Positions 43,162 to 53,510 of a stretch of 64,000 bases of DNA are shown one piece after another (the first letter of the stretch is position 1; each line of letters begins with the position of its first letter). The stretch is from Flavobacterium frigoris PS1 (GTDB taxonomy: Bacteria > Bacteroidota > Bacteroidia > Flavobacteriales > Flavobacteriaceae). A program made the translations under genes and the position numbers. Below the pieces are notes generated by a model. It saw only the letters and a list, made by a program, of their open reading frames with translations, did no database searches and was not told the DNA's origin. Location of the stretch: positions 307,660-371,659 of the forward strand of contig NZ_AHKF01000015.1 in the NCBI RefSeq assembly GCF_000252125.1. Reading direction: 5' to 3'.

Positions 43162-44412
43162 TTAATTAATGATATTTAAGGAGTTAGCAGATCCTTTACC
43201 TATTACCCTATAATAGCGATCGGTGTTTTCACGGTAGTAGACTAAAACGGAATAATCATTTTCCGTTTGATAAAAATTTCCGTCAATCGCATTTTCATTA
43301 TCAATGACTCCCTTACTATCAGAAATGATATATTCAAAATTCGTAAACCCTTGTTTAATTAAAATGGCTTTTTCATAAATCCCTTTTTTAGGATTGTAAT
43401 CCATCTTGAATTCAGGTACAAGACTGTAATTGTTAAACATTCCATTAATAAAGATCTCTTTGTTGCTTCTGAAAGTGGGCGCTGAAAGACTAAAATAGAC
43501 CCAAGCATAATCGGCTTCAATCTCGCTATTCTCTGCGTTTAAATTGCGTACTACAAAATTGCCATTAACGTCTTCGAAAACAGAGTAGGGAAAATTGGCG
43601 CGTGCGTTATTGGTGTACAAATAAGAATTGTAAATTTCGGTACTTCCATCTACTCGTGATACATTGTTATTGGCAGCTCTAATGTCTTTATTTTCAAAAT
43701 ACAAAAATTCATTTCCAGCCCAAAATTGGGTTTCGGTATCGTATTTGTAAATTAAATCATTCCCAATTGTGTATTGTGGGAGTATATTTTTGATAGCAGT
43801 ATTGAACTTTCCGTTTTGGAGAAGTACTACTTTGACATTTTTAATAGGGTTTTGAAAAGTAATCGTACTCGATTTTATGGTAAACTCTAAATTTTGTCTA
43901 GTCTCTAAATTACGCACCGTTCGGGCTCGCTTTACTTGTGTTGGAACGGCTACTAGATCTTCGTACAAAATGAATTTTCTCGAGAAAATGACCTCTTTGC
44001 TATCATTCAAAATTTTAAGCATATAATTTCCACTGAGTAGTAATTGTTGTGTAAACTGATTAGGGATTGACAATACATAGTGGGAATATATCTGCAAGGT
44101 GTTGAAAGAGTTCGTGTAATTCTGGATTCTTTGATTGTCAAAACCTAGCAAATATTCGCTTTTTGGAATTTCTGTCGGATTCCATTCATAATCACAGTGT
44201 ATAATTTCGTAATAGTAATCGGCTTCATTGCCAAATAAGTCATCAAATTGTAATTGGAATCCACTACCTAATTGGAATATTGGAATAGCATTTTGATTGT
44301 TTTGAATAAAGGATATAGTCTTGATTTTAAATGGTGGTGCCACTTCATTTTCTACTTGGGAAAATAACAGATGGATAGAAGATAGAAGTAGTATTGTAAG
44401 TAATTTTTTCAT
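43162..44412 (-). CDS. Type IX secretion system plug protein (DUF5103)
   Basis: This 416-residue exported protein matches the DUF5103 family, now identified as the T9SS Plug protein. In F. johnsoniae Plug closes the periplasmic side of the SprA outer-membrane channel. The signal peptide is MKKLLTILLLSSIHLLFSQ. The mature part is beta-rich with recognisable segments PIFQLGSGFQLQFDDLFGNEADYYYEIIHCDYEW and AFVYFSLSAP-like DYAWVYFSLSAPTF. Its presence fits the type B sorting domain of the lectin-like protein at 11-13.7 kb. The assignment rests on family memory, not structure. Confidence 0.88.
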   Translation of the reverse strand: MKKLLTILLLSSIHLLFSQVENEVAPPFKIKTISFIQNNQNAIPIFQLGSGFQLQFDDLFGNEADYYYEIIHCDYEWNPTEIPKSEYLLGFDNQRIQNYTNSFNTLQIYSHYVLSIPNQFTQQLLLSGNYMLKILNDSKEVIFSRKFILYEDLVAVPTQVKRARTVRNLETRQNLEFTIKSSTITFQNPIKNVKVVLLQNGKFNTAIKNILPQYTIGNDLIYKYDTETQFWAGNEFLYFENKDIRAANNNVSRVDGSTEIYNSYLYTNNARANFPYSVFEDVNGNFVVRNLNAENSEIEADYAWVYFSLSAPTFRSNKEIFINGMFNNYSLVPEFKMDYNPKKGIYEKAILIKQGFTNFEYIISDSKGVIDNENAIDGNFYQTENDYSVLVYYRENTDRYYRVIGKGSANSLNIIN

Positions 44413-44583
44413 TTAAAGAAAGCGCTTAAAAGTGTTAAATATAGTGATTAATAGTTGAAATTAATACATCTGTAGTGAAATTGGAATCGTTGTTTATTGT
44501 AAGAAAAATGTTAAATATTTCTTATTTAACGCTTGGTTTTGTGTTTTTTAGGATTAGATTTATTAAAAAACAAACAAAACTAT

Positions 44584-47397
44584 ATGAAGCAATTTTCTAA
44601 AGTTACCATTGGATTACTATTCTGTTCTTCAGTGATTTTCGCGCAAGACCTTGACCTTTCTAAAAAAATCCCATTAGATCCCTCCGTAAAAACAGGTGTT
44701 CTTGAAAATGGATTAACTTATTACATCAAGAAAAATGCCAAACCTGAAAACAAAGTTGATTTGCGATTAGTTGTAAATGCAGGTTCAATTCTTGAAAATG
44801 ATGACCAAAGAGGATTAGCTCACTTTATGGAGCACATGAATTTTAACGGTACGAAAAGTTTTCCTAAAAATAAATTGGTAGATTATTTACAAAGTATTGG
44901 GGTGAAATTTGGACAGCATTTAAATGCATACACAAGTTTTGACGAAACGGTATATTTCCTTCCAATTCCTTCTGATAGTCCAGAGAAATTAGAAAACGGT
45001 TTTAGTATTATCGAGGATTGGGCATTTAATGCTGATTTAACTCCAGAAGAAATTGAAAAAGAAAGAGGTGTTGTTTTAGAGGAGTATAGGTTAGGTCTTG
45101 GTGCCGACAAAAGAATGCTTAGTCGCTATCTACCTAAAATGATGTACAACTCACATTATGCGGATCGTTTGCCAATTGGAGAAAAAGAAATTTTAGAGAA
45201 ATTCAAATACGATAAAATTGTTAACTTTTACAAAGATTGGTATAGACCAGATTTGATTAGTGTTATCGTGGTTGGTGATATAGATGTTGCTGCTATGGAG
45301 AAAAAAGTGAAAGAACATTTTTCTAAGTATAAAAACCCAGCAAACGAGAAGGAGAGAAAAGTATATGAGGTACCTAATCATAAGGAAACTTTTGTAGCTG
45401 TTGAAAGTGATAAAGAAGCACCTTACACAATGGTTCGATTACTATATAAGGATTACGAATCACCAAAAAAAATGAAAACTATAGGTAATTATAAGAACAA
45501 TATAACCGAAGGTTTATTTACTACAATGATTAATAATAGACTAAGTGAGTTAGTCAATTCAGCAACACCGCCTTTTACTTATGGTTATTCGTATCATGGT
45601 GGGACATATGCAAGAAGTAAAGAAGCGTATCAATCCTTTGCAGTTGTTCAAGAAGACAAACAATTGTCAGCACTTAAGGTTTTAGTAGTTGAAAATGAAC
45701 GTGCTAAAAAGTATGGATTTACAGTAGGAGAGTTAGAAAGAGCGAAATCTGAAGTTTTGGCAGAATATGAGAAACAATATAATGATCGTGACAAAACTGA
45801 TTCAGATCAATTTGTAGCTCAGTATCAGTCAGAATTTCTAGAGCAAGTGCCTGCTCCTGGAATAGAATGGGAATTTAAAACAACAAAAGAGTTGTTGCCT
45901 TCCATTTCTTTGGCCGATGTCACTTTATACATGAAGGATTTAGTAAAAGAGGACAATAGAGTAGTTATTATTACGGGTCCAGAAAAAGAAGGATTAGTTA
46001 AGGTTACAGAGCAGCAAGTTTTAGGTGCATTAAAAATAAATGCTGATGAAATAACAGCTTATGAAGATTCTAAAGCAGTAACTAGCCTACTTAGAAATGA
46101 GGTTAAGTCGGGAGCAATTCTAAAGAAAGAAATAGATGCAAAACTTGGTCTCACAACTTTATTCCTTTCGAATGGTGCAAAAGTGAAGTACAAGAAAACT
46201 GACTTTAAGAATGATGAAATCCTTATGGACGCAGTAAGTTTTGGAGGAACAAATACCTATTCTAATGACGAAATAATTAAAACTCAATTTGCTAATGGAG
46301 CTTTGGCGGAAGCAGGTTTCTCTGGTTTGTCACTAAATGATATCAACAAATTCATGTCGGGTAAAATTGCTTCGGTTAATCCTTATATCAGTACTTTTAC
46401 TGAAGGCTTAAAAGGTAGATCTACTCCTAAAGATTTAGAATATTTGTTCCAAAGTACTTATGCTTATTTTACAGATTTGAATTTAGATCCAGAAGCTTTT
46501 GAAGGCTTTAAGCAAAAGCAATCTGCTTTTTATAAAAATATGGCTTCACAACCTTCTTTCTTTTTCCAACAAGAATTGTATGCCTATTTGATGAAAGAAG
46601 ATCCTAGGTTTAACGGAATTGTCCCTACTGATAAAACATGGGCGAAAACGGATTATCAATTGGCTTATAAAAAATACAAAGAACGTTTTGCTAATGCTGG
46701 GGATTTTGAGTTCTTCTTTATTGGAAACGTAGATGATAAAGTTATGGAGGCTTTTGCTTCTAAATATATTGCTTCATTACCATCAACTAAGAAAAAGGAT
46801 GTTGTAACTGATTTGGGATACAGAATGCTAAAAGGAGACTTGAAAAAAGTAATCAATAAAGGTACAGATCCTAAAAGTACAGTTTCGATTATGTATTACG
46901 GAGATGCTGTTTATTCGGAAAAAGAAGCGCTGGCAATGCAAGCATTAGGCGAAGTGTTGACCATTAAATTAATTGAAGAATTAAGAGAAAATGAAGCTGG
47001 TGTTTATGGAGTAAGCGCTCGAGGCGGCATGACTAAAGTGCCCAACGGTTCTTTTAATTTCAGAATAGGTTTTCCTTGTGGTCCAGAAAACGCTGAGAAA
47101 TTAACAGTATCTGCTTTAAAAGAATTACAAAAAATAATCGATAATGGTCCTGATGAAAAGGATGTAGCTAAATTTAAAGAAGCGGAGTTGCTTGAATATA
47201 AAAAGGATATTAAGGAAAATCAATTTTGGTTGAGTAATTTTACTCAGTCTTATATTGATGGAAAAAGTCCTGAGAGAATTCTTCAAGTTGAGGAAGCAAT
47301 CAATAAAATTACTGCCAAAGATATTCAGGCAGTTGCTAAAAAATATCTGACTAAAGATAAGGTTGTCGCAATGTTGATGCCAGAAGTCAAAAGTTAA
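44584..47397 (+). CDS. M16 family zinc metallopeptidase
   Basis: This 937-residue insulinase-type protease has the inverted zinc motif His80-x-x-Glu83-His84 in LAHFMEHMNF and the distal zinc-binding Glu in ERGVVLEEYRLG. It contains two M16 halves, of which only the first has the catalytic motif, as usual for one-chain enzymes of this kind. A frame beginning at 44533 adds 17 residues. I chose ATG 44584 because it gives a signal peptide MKQFSKVTIGLLFCSSVIFAQ, so the enzyme acts in the periplasm or outside. Substrates are unknown. It converges with the methyltransferase gene over a shared terminator. Confidence 0.93.
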   Translation: MKQFSKVTIGLLFCSSVIFAQDLDLSKKIPLDPSVKTGVLENGLTYYIKKNAKPENKVDLRLVVNAGSILENDDQRGLAHFMEHMNFNGTKSFPKNKLVDYLQSIGVKFGQHLNAYTSFDETVYFLPIPSDSPEKLENGFSIIEDWAFNADLTPEEIEKERGVVLEEYRLGLGADKRMLSRYLPKMMYNSHYADRLPIGEKEILEKFKYDKIVNFYKDWYRPDLISVIVVGDIDVAAMEKKVKEHFSKYKNPANEKERKVYEVPNHKETFVAVESDKEAPYTMVRLLYKDYESPKKMKTIGNYKNNITEGLFTTMINNRLSELVNSATPPFTYGYSYHGGTYARSKEAYQSFAVVQEDKQLSALKVLVVENERAKKYGFTVGELERAKSEVLAEYEKQYNDRDKTDSDQFVAQYQSEFLEQVPAPGIEWEFKTTKELLPSISLADVTLYMKDLVKEDNRVVIITGPEKEGLVKVTEQQVLGALKINADEITAYEDSKAVTSLLRNEVKSGAILKKEIDAKLGLTTLFLSNGAKVKYKKTDFKNDEILMDAVSFGGTNTYSNDEIIKTQFANGALAEAGFSGLSLNDINKFMSGKIASVNPYISTFTEGLKGRSTPKDLEYLFQSTYAYFTDLNLDPEAFEGFKQKQSAFYKNMASQPSFFFQQELYAYLMKEDPRFNGIVPTDKTWAKTDYQLAYKKYKERFANAGDFEFFFIGNVDDKVMEAFASKYIASLPSTKKKDVVTDLGYRMLKGDLKKVINKGTDPKSTVSIMYYGDAVYSEKEALAMQALGEVLTIKLIEELRENEAGVYGVSARGGMTKVPNGSFNFRIGFPCGPENAEKLTVSALKELQKIIDNGPDEKDVAKFKEAELLEYKKDIKENQFWLSNFTQSYIDGKSPERILQVEEAINKITAKDIQAVAKKYLTKDKVVAMLMPEVKS

Positions 47398-47417
47398 GTT
47401 GACAACAATTTAAATTA

Positions 47418-47453
47418 AAAATGCCCGTTAAAATCTAATTTAGCGGGCATTTA
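47418..47453. terminator. Bidirectional terminator between M16 peptidase and methyltransferase
   Basis: The stem AAATGCCCGTTAAA / TTTAGCGGGCATTT (one G-U pair) lies between convergent genes. Confidence 0.9.
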
Positions 47454-47463
47454 TTTTAATGTG

Positions 47464-48228
47464 TTATTTGAAACAAACGGGAATGATTTCTCCTTTTGCC
47501 AAACAATATTTCTCTACTAATTCGGGAGCAATTTTATGGGTGTAATCTTCTTCGATTACTTTAAAACCAATGCCTCTTAATTTGTCAAAATAGTCGCGAC
47601 CGTAAATACGCACATGGTCGTATTGTCCAAAAATTTCAGCACGCTTTTTTTGGTCTGTTATGGTGTCATCCGCAAAAGTTACTGCTCTAGATAAATCTTG
47701 TGGAATTTGTAAAATAGCCATTCCGCCTGGTTTTAATACGCGATATAATTCTTGCATGGCTTTAGTGTCATCTGGAATGTGCTCTAAAACGTGATTACAC
47801 AAAATAATATCATACTGGTTGTCCTCAAAAGGCAAATCACAAATATCTGCTTTTACATCGGCCAAAGGTGAAAACAAATCGGTTGTTGTGTAATCAAGAT
47901 TCTTCTGATTTCTAAACAGTTTGTAGAATGCTTGTTCAGGAGCAAAATGCAAGACTTTTTTAGGAGCCGTAAAGAAATCAGTTTGCTCATTTAAATACAA
48001 CCACAGTAAACGGTGTCTTTCTAACGAAAGTGTACTTGGCGAAAGCACATTGTTCCTTTGGGTTCCGTAACCGTAGGGCAGGAAGGTTTTAAAGCTTCTT
48101 CCGTCAATTGGATCCGTAAAAGTATTTCCTTTTAAAGCAAAAGCTAAAACTGGACGCGCCACATAACTTAAACGAATAAGTAATGGGCGAGGAATTGTAT
48201 TAAGTACGAGTTTGAAAATTTTCTTCAT
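47464..48228 (-). CDS. Class I SAM-dependent methyltransferase
   Basis: This 254-residue protein has the methyltransferase-11 pattern: ADICDLPFEDNQYDIILCNHVLEHIPDD (acidic SAM-contact motif and motif IV) and LYRVLKPGGMAILQIP (post-IV). The usual glycine motif I is modified to VLHFAPEQAFYK. The ~85-residue N-terminal extension (PRPLLIRLSYVARPVLAFALKG, PIDGRSFKTFLPYG) is not standard. It overlaps the map stop codon (TAATG), so both are translated together. Substrate unknown; a small molecule or lipid is as likely as a macromolecule. Confidence 0.86.
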   Translation of the reverse strand: MKKIFKLVLNTIPRPLLIRLSYVARPVLAFALKGNTFTDPIDGRSFKTFLPYGYGTQRNNVLSPSTLSLERHRLLWLYLNEQTDFFTAPKKVLHFAPEQAFYKLFRNQKNLDYTTTDLFSPLADVKADICDLPFEDNQYDIILCNHVLEHIPDDTKAMQELYRVLKPGGMAILQIPQDLSRAVTFADDTITDQKKRAEIFGQYDHVRIYGRDYFDKLRGIGFKVIEEDYTHKIAPELVEKYCLAKGEIIPVCFK

Positions 48229-49046
48229 TACAGTACTAATGGTGTTTTTCTAAACTCATCTTCTTCATTACTTACAATTCCTAATGCTTGATACACATAC
48301 GCAAAAGTAGAAAGTAGCTCTGGTTTACCGTCAATAAGCGCTACATCGTGTTCGAAGTGAGCACTTGGTTTATTATCTGCGGTTGTTATCGTCCAGCCGT
48401 CTTTATGCTGTTTAATGTTACGCGTTCCTTGATTAATCATGGGCTCGATTGCAACAACCATTCCTTCAACAAAAAGCTTGCCGCGACCGCGTTTGCCGTA
48501 ATTTGGCATTTCAGGATCTTCGTGCATTTTTTGTCCAAGTCCATGACCTACTAATTCGCGAACGACTCCGTAACCAAAAGATTCTGTGTACTTTTGGATT
48601 GCATTACCAACGTCTTCCACACGGTTTCCGGCTTTAAATTCACGGATTCCAACATAAAGAGACTCTTTGGTCACTTGCAATAATTTTTTTGTTTCTGCTG
48701 AAACTTCTCCAATTTCAAAAGAATAGGCGTGATCGCCATGGTAGCCATTTTTAAATGCACCACAATCAACAGAGATTACATCCCCACTTTCAAGAGGCGT
48801 ATTGTTAGGAATTCCGTGTACAACTTGTGCATTCGGGCTCATACATAATGAGTTTGGGAAACCGTATAAACCAAGGAAACTAGGGACAGCTCCATGATCA
48901 CGAATGAATTCTTCAGCTAATTTATCTAAATATAGAGTGGTAACGCCTTCTTTTATTTCAGAGGCAATCATTCCTAATGTTTTCGATACTATTAAGGCGC
49001 TTTCACGCATTAATTCTATTTCTTCACGGGATTTTACTATAATCAT
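48228..49046 (-). CDS. map: Type I methionine aminopeptidase
   Basis: Map removes the initiator methionine from nascent proteins. The 272-residue type I enzyme has the metal-binding residues in order: Asp in VISVDCGAFKNGYHGD (two aspartates), His in VGHGLGQKMHEDP, Glu in VAIEPMINQG and the final Glu-like site in HFEHDVAL. Length is normal. The methyltransferase gene overlaps its stop, an unusual operon partner. A -7 box TACTTTTG lies at 49066-49073 on the minus strand. Confidence 0.96.
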   Translation of the reverse strand: MIIVKSREEIELMRESALIVSKTLGMIASEIKEGVTTLYLDKLAEEFIRDHGAVPSFLGLYGFPNSLCMSPNAQVVHGIPNNTPLESGDVISVDCGAFKNGYHGDHAYSFEIGEVSAETKKLLQVTKESLYVGIREFKAGNRVEDVGNAIQKYTESFGYGVVRELVGHGLGQKMHEDPEMPNYGKRGRGKLFVEGMVVAIEPMINQGTRNIKQHKDGWTITTADNKPSAHFEHDVALIDGKPELLSTFAYVYQALGIVSNEEDEFRKTPLVL

Positions 49047-49088
49047 ATTTCTTATTTTCAGTTGGCAAAAGTACGATTTTAAAATTAT

Positions 49089-50486
49089 TTAATCCGGATT
49101 AGCCATAATTTTAAAAAGTTCAGAATTAGAGACGAAATATCTGTTTTCTAAAGTAATTGATGCTAATTGTGCACTGATCAAACTGTTCTCTCTGCTGTTT
49201 ATTAAAAAAAGGGAGCTTTCGCCAAAAGAAAAAAGACGTTCCTCTGATTTTAGCATCAGACCATAGTCTTCTGCTAATGTCTTTATAATTTCATTTTGTT
49301 TTTCTAGGGATTCGATCTCCGTTTTTTGTGCGCTAATTTTATTCGACAGTTGTACTTTTTCTAGGTTTAAAAGGAACTCTGTTTCTTGGATTTTATATTG
49401 GGCTAGTTTCAGACTGCCTCTTTCTTTTCTTAAAAATAAAGGAAAGTAAAAGTTCAATCCAATTTTATAATCTTCAAATTGATAGTTGTCAATATAGCTT
49501 GGCTCAGCTAAATAGGTGTATCCAACATCAATTTTGGGTAAGAGCATATTTGCTTTAAGCTTTTTTTCGACGGTCAAAATTTCAATCTTATTTTCTAAAC
49601 TATTAATCTTTGGATGATTTTCTAACGTAAAGTCATTGTTTAATAGATCATTTGTTTTTAATGTTTCCTGTATCGTTCCCTCTAAATTTGATTCTGGAGT
49701 AAGTGCATCAGAAAGCTCAAGCGGAATAGAATTCTCCAGCCAAACGAAATTAGACAGTTCTAACTTTGCTTTGTTTAACTTTAGTTTAGAATCTTCGAGG
49801 CTCAGCTTTCTATTCTTCACACTTATTCCAGCTTCAATGCTATCAATTGCACGTTTGTCTCCCGCTTTTATTAAGGATTTAATTCCGTTAAATCGATTTT
49901 GTGCATTAGTATTATACGTTTCGTATAATTTCACTTCATTAAACGTTTTCTTCCAATTAAAATATGCTATCGACGCATCATATAGGACGGCAATTGCCTG
50001 GAGTTTTCTCTCGGCTTGACTTAGTTTTATTTGAATTTTTGCCTTGCGTACATCAGCCATTCTTTGATTAATGAATAAACCTTGTCCTAAAGGAACTGTT
50101 ATTCCTAATGAGGTCAATCCTTGGTTAGGAACTGTGTTTTCCGGATTCAGATAGATTCCTTCATTGTTGTCAAATCCCGCTTTTATTTCGATTCCGTACC
50201 AGGTTGGGATTTTAAAACTACTATTTAGAATGGAATAATACTCTTTGTTTTTGAACTGTTTTTCCTTAAAATCGACTTCAATTTTTGGGTCAAACCCACC
50301 ACGAGACATCATGAGATTAGCTTGCGCTTTATTGATTTCTAAATTGGCATTCTTAACTAGCGGATGGTATTTTTTTACATATCCTAAGAACTCATTATAA
50401 GTGAATTCTTTTGATAAATTTTCGATTGGAACTTGCCCAAAGGCAAAGGGACCAAACAACAGTAAAAGGATAATTAGCTGTTTCAT
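49089..50486 (-). CDS. TolC family outer-membrane channel
   Basis: This 465-residue protein is a TolC-type outer-membrane efflux channel: signal peptide MKQLIILLLLFGPFAFGQ, two repeats of long helices (KYHPLVKNANLEINKAQANLMMSRGG; ENHPKINSLENKIEILTVEKKLKANMLLP) and the beta-strand segments for the barrel. It is the last gene of the TetR-ABC-HlyD operon and overlaps the HlyD stop by one base (TAATG). With the other two it would form a continuous exporter from cytoplasm to outside. The family signature is moderate, as is common in Bacteroidota. Confidence 0.9.
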   Translation of the reverse strand: MKQLIILLLLFGPFAFGQVPIENLSKEFTYNEFLGYVKKYHPLVKNANLEINKAQANLMMSRGGFDPKIEVDFKEKQFKNKEYYSILNSSFKIPTWYGIEIKAGFDNNEGIYLNPENTVPNQGLTSLGITVPLGQGLFINQRMADVRKAKIQIKLSQAERKLQAIAVLYDASIAYFNWKKTFNEVKLYETYNTNAQNRFNGIKSLIKAGDKRAIDSIEAGISVKNRKLSLEDSKLKLNKAKLELSNFVWLENSIPLELSDALTPESNLEGTIQETLKTNDLLNNDFTLENHPKINSLENKIEILTVEKKLKANMLLPKIDVGYTYLAEPSYIDNYQFEDYKIGLNFYFPLFLRKERGSLKLAQYKIQETEFLLNLEKVQLSNKISAQKTEIESLEKQNEIIKTLAEDYGLMLKSEERLFSFGESSLFLINSRENSLISAQLASITLENRYFVSNSELFKIMANPD

Positions 50487-51835
50487 TATTTTTTATCTTT
50501 AGCTGTTTTTGAGTTTGTTTTATAATAATTAGGAGGAAACCCATTTAGGACTCGCCATACTTCAAACCAAATTGGTACGGTGTCAAGTAGAGCAATAGTT
50601 TCAGCACCTGATCCAATACTGATTTTTTTGGGCCATGCGTCTTCCTCTTCATCTGGAGCAATTAATATTCTGTATTTTCCATTATCGCTTATGAAATTTT
50701 CGATAGCGACGATTTTTCCGCCAAAAGTTCCATAAGAAACATCTGGCCATCCTGAGAATACGATTGTAGGCCATCCATCAAACCAAATTCTTACTTTTTC
50801 GCCTTTATTGATTAATGGTAAATCTATTGGGTCTACGTAAGTTTCAACAGCAATATCATATTTTGCAGGCATTATACTCACAATAGGAGTTCCTTCTTTT
50901 ACAGTTTGACCTATCCCGGCTTGTAAAACTCTGTTGACATAACCGCTTTGAGGTGCTTTTATATAATACATTCCGTTTCGAATGCTGTAATTAGCATATT
51001 GATTTTCTAGCTTGTTTACTTGTGCTTCGGTATCATATTGATTACTTAAAGCAGTAAATTGGTCACTTTGTGCTTTTGATGTTTTCTCAGAGTATTCAGC
51101 AGTAATTCGGTTTGTTTCTACTTTAGCATTAATATATTCATTTTTGCTGCCTAGGAATTTATTTTCCTGAGTGATGATTTTCGCTTCTACTTCTTGCAGT
51201 TTTAGTCTTTTGTCTTCAACATCAGTCAATGGTTTAAGTCCTTCATTATTCAATTGAACCGCTCTATCATATTGAGTGTTTGCAATCTTAAGTTGTGTTT
51301 TTACGGCAACAAGATCCATGCTGTCACTTTTTATTTTTAATAGTGATTGTTTGATTTTGTTTTGCGCTTGTTCTAGTTTTAGTCTTTTTTCACTTTCTAT
51401 CGATTGAATTTGACTAGACAATGCAGTTACTTTTGAACCATAAGATTCTAACGATGATTTTTTTGCACTGACTTGTCTCTTTGTATTGGCGACTAAATTA
51501 GGGTCCATGTAGTCCTCCTTAATTTCGGAAATATAAAGAATAGTGTCTCCTTTATTTACAAAATCACCTTCTTGAACGTACCAGTTTTCTATTCGTCCAG
51601 AAATTACACTTTGGATCGATTGTGGCCTTTGGTTGGGCTTTAACGTGGTTACTGAACCTGATCCAGAAATGTTTTGAGTCCAGGGAAGAAATAATATTAA
51701 TATTCCTAAAATACAAACGGAAACGATAATTCTGTTTAATATTTTTGAATTTGAATTTAAATTCAGATTTTTAATCGTTTCAAATTTTTCTAAACTTGGA
51801 GGATTAGTTTTATTATTGTCAGATATGTTTAGCAT
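50486..51835 (-). CDS. HlyD-type periplasmic adaptor
   Basis: This 449-residue membrane-fusion protein has one membrane helix near residues 32-50 (ILNRIIVSVCILGILILFLPWT), a lipoyl-like hairpin (SGRIENWYVQEGDFVNKGDTILYISE) and a long coiled coil (about 110-270). The C-terminal barrel is typical: YVNRVLQAGIGQTVKEGTPIVSIMPAKYDIAVETYVDPIDLPLINKGEKVRIWFDG. It links the ABC inner-membrane part to TolC in type I secretion or efflux. Gene order and overlaps support a tripartite exporter. The cargo is unknown. Confidence 0.93.
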   Translation of the reverse strand: MLNISDNNKTNPPSLEKFETIKNLNLNSNSKILNRIIVSVCILGILILFLPWTQNISGSGSVTTLKPNQRPQSIQSVISGRIENWYVQEGDFVNKGDTILYISEIKEDYMDPNLVANTKRQVSAKKSSLESYGSKVTALSSQIQSIESEKRLKLEQAQNKIKQSLLKIKSDSMDLVAVKTQLKIANTQYDRAVQLNNEGLKPLTDVEDKRLKLQEVEAKIITQENKFLGSKNEYINAKVETNRITAEYSEKTSKAQSDQFTALSNQYDTEAQVNKLENQYANYSIRNGMYYIKAPQSGYVNRVLQAGIGQTVKEGTPIVSIMPAKYDIAVETYVDPIDLPLINKGEKVRIWFDGWPTIVFSGWPDVSYGTFGGKIVAIENFISDNGKYRILIAPDEEEDAWPKKISIGSGAETIALLDTVPIWFEVWRVLNGFPPNYYKTNSKTAKDKK

Positions 51836-51838
51836 AAC

Positions 51839-53503
51839 CTATAGGTTTTTTGAGTCTTGTTGAATATGTCCATTTTGCATGATAATTTCTCTGTTGCATT
51901 TTGTTTTCCAATACGGGTTTTTTGAAGAAACAATAATCGTCCATTTGTGCTCTTTGGCGGTAATGAAATCAATAATTGCATTAGCTACTTTTTCATCCAT
52001 CGTGTCTGTTGGATCCTCGTAAAAAAGGATTTTGGGTTTATGAATAATACTTCTTGCTAATAATATTTTTTGCGCATTCGAGGAGGACAATTGTCTTCCT
52101 TCAGGAAACAGAAGTGTATCTAAGCTTTTTGGTAAAGATTTGATAAAAGAGGTTAATTGAACCCCGTCAATTGCCCATTTCAAATCTTCTTGGCTGATAT
52201 TCTTATCGTTAAATGTAATGTTGTCAAGATAAGTTCCCTCAAAAGGGGATTCGCCATAGATGATGCTTCCTATTTGTGAGCGGTATTGTTTTAAATCTAT
52301 TTTTTTGAAGGTATTATCATTGATATAGAAACTTCCAGAGGTAGGTTTTAGTAAGCCTGACAGTAATCGAATGAGAGTAGTCTTACCAGAACTATTTTCG
52401 CCAGTAATAAAAACTCGTTCTCCTTGATCAATTCTCAGCGAAATATCGTTTAGAATGGTGTTTTTTGAATCCGGAAATTTGAATTGGATCTGATCTGTTT
52501 CTAAGGTGATATCGGAGTAGCAATAATTGCTGCTTTCATTTTCATATTCTTCTTCTAAACTCAAATCTGTCACCTGACCAATTTTCTCTACAGAAGTTAG
52601 AACATCATAAAAGGTTTCTAGGCCGAGAATGATTTTCTCTACAGAGTTAATGACTAATAAAATGATAATTTCGGCAGCGACAAACTGCCCAATATTCATT
52701 TGTTGAGAAACTACTAAAAACCCTCCAATTGAAAGTAAACTTGCGGTTATAATTACTTTAAAAATAATTAATTGGGTAAATTGTCTTTTTATGACATTGA
52801 AATGTTTTTCTCTGTAATTCAGATAGTCGCTCACTAAGTGGTCGTTTTTTTGAAGACCATAATCAAAATTGAGTTGGTTTCTAAAACTGAAGTTATTTCT
52901 TGCCATTTCCTGCAGCCAGCTGGCAACTTTGTACTTGTACTTTGATTCTTTTAAACTAGTTTCCAAACCTGATTTATAGGATAGTTTAAAGATAAAATAT
53001 AAGAGGGTAATTAACATTATACCAAACAAAATGAAATAAGGATGGTATAATGATAAAAGGATGACTCCAAAAGCAATTTGCAGTAAGGCTGCAGAAAAGT
53101 CAATTAGTAGTTTTGAAGTTCCTTTTTGAATAATCAAGGTGTCAAAAAAACGGTTGGCTAACTCTGGTGGATAAGTGTCGTATAGTTCTTCAAATTTAAT
53201 TTTGGGTAATCGAACAGCAAATTCAAATGAGGAACGAACAAATATTTTCTGCTGTAAATTCTCAGTTATTCTCAGTTGCATTAAGGAAAGAATTCCTACA
53301 AGAGCAACACCCATTACAACAAGAAATATCAAAACAATCCATGAGACACTTACACGTCCTGATTGTATGAAATTGATGATAGCTTGTATGCCTAGTGGAA
53401 GGGATAAACTGACTAATCCAGCAAATATGGCATAGAAGAATAGCTGTGAAATGTCTTTTTTGTCTAACGCTAATAAATTGTAAAATCTTTTTAATGGAGT
53501 CAT
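51839..53503 (-). CDS. ABC transporter (TM-NBD) with degenerate ATPase site
   Basis: This 554-residue half-transporter has a six-helix membrane domain (about 20-290) and one nucleotide-binding domain. Walker A is intact (GENSSGKT, 368-375). The other ATPase motifs are altered: the Q-loop Gln is Tyr416, the LSGGQ core reads LSSSN (472-476), Walker B is ILFYED with Glu496-Asp497 in swapped order, and the H-loop His is Ser527. It may bind but poorly hydrolyse ATP, or work with a second subunit. It is encoded between TetR and HlyD and lacks a C39 peptidase domain. It is the energising part of an exporter with unknown cargo. Confidence 0.9.
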   Translation of the reverse strand: MTPLKRFYNLLALDKKDISQLFFYAIFAGLVSLSLPLGIQAIINFIQSGRVSVSWIVLIFLVVMGVALVGILSLMQLRITENLQQKIFVRSSFEFAVRLPKIKFEELYDTYPPELANRFFDTLIIQKGTSKLLIDFSAALLQIAFGVILLSLYHPYFILFGIMLITLLYFIFKLSYKSGLETSLKESKYKYKVASWLQEMARNNFSFRNQLNFDYGLQKNDHLVSDYLNYREKHFNVIKRQFTQLIIFKVIITASLLSIGGFLVVSQQMNIGQFVAAEIIILLVINSVEKIILGLETFYDVLTSVEKIGQVTDLSLEEEYENESSNYCYSDITLETDQIQFKFPDSKNTILNDISLRIDQGERVFITGENSSGKTTLIRLLSGLLKPTSGSFYINDNTFKKIDLKQYRSQIGSIIYGESPFEGTYLDNITFNDKNISQEDLKWAIDGVQLTSFIKSLPKSLDTLLFPEGRQLSSSNAQKILLARSIIHKPKILFYEDPTDTMDEKVANAIIDFITAKEHKWTIIVSSKNPYWKTKCNREIIMQNGHIQQDSKNL

Positions 53504-53510
53504 TGCCTAT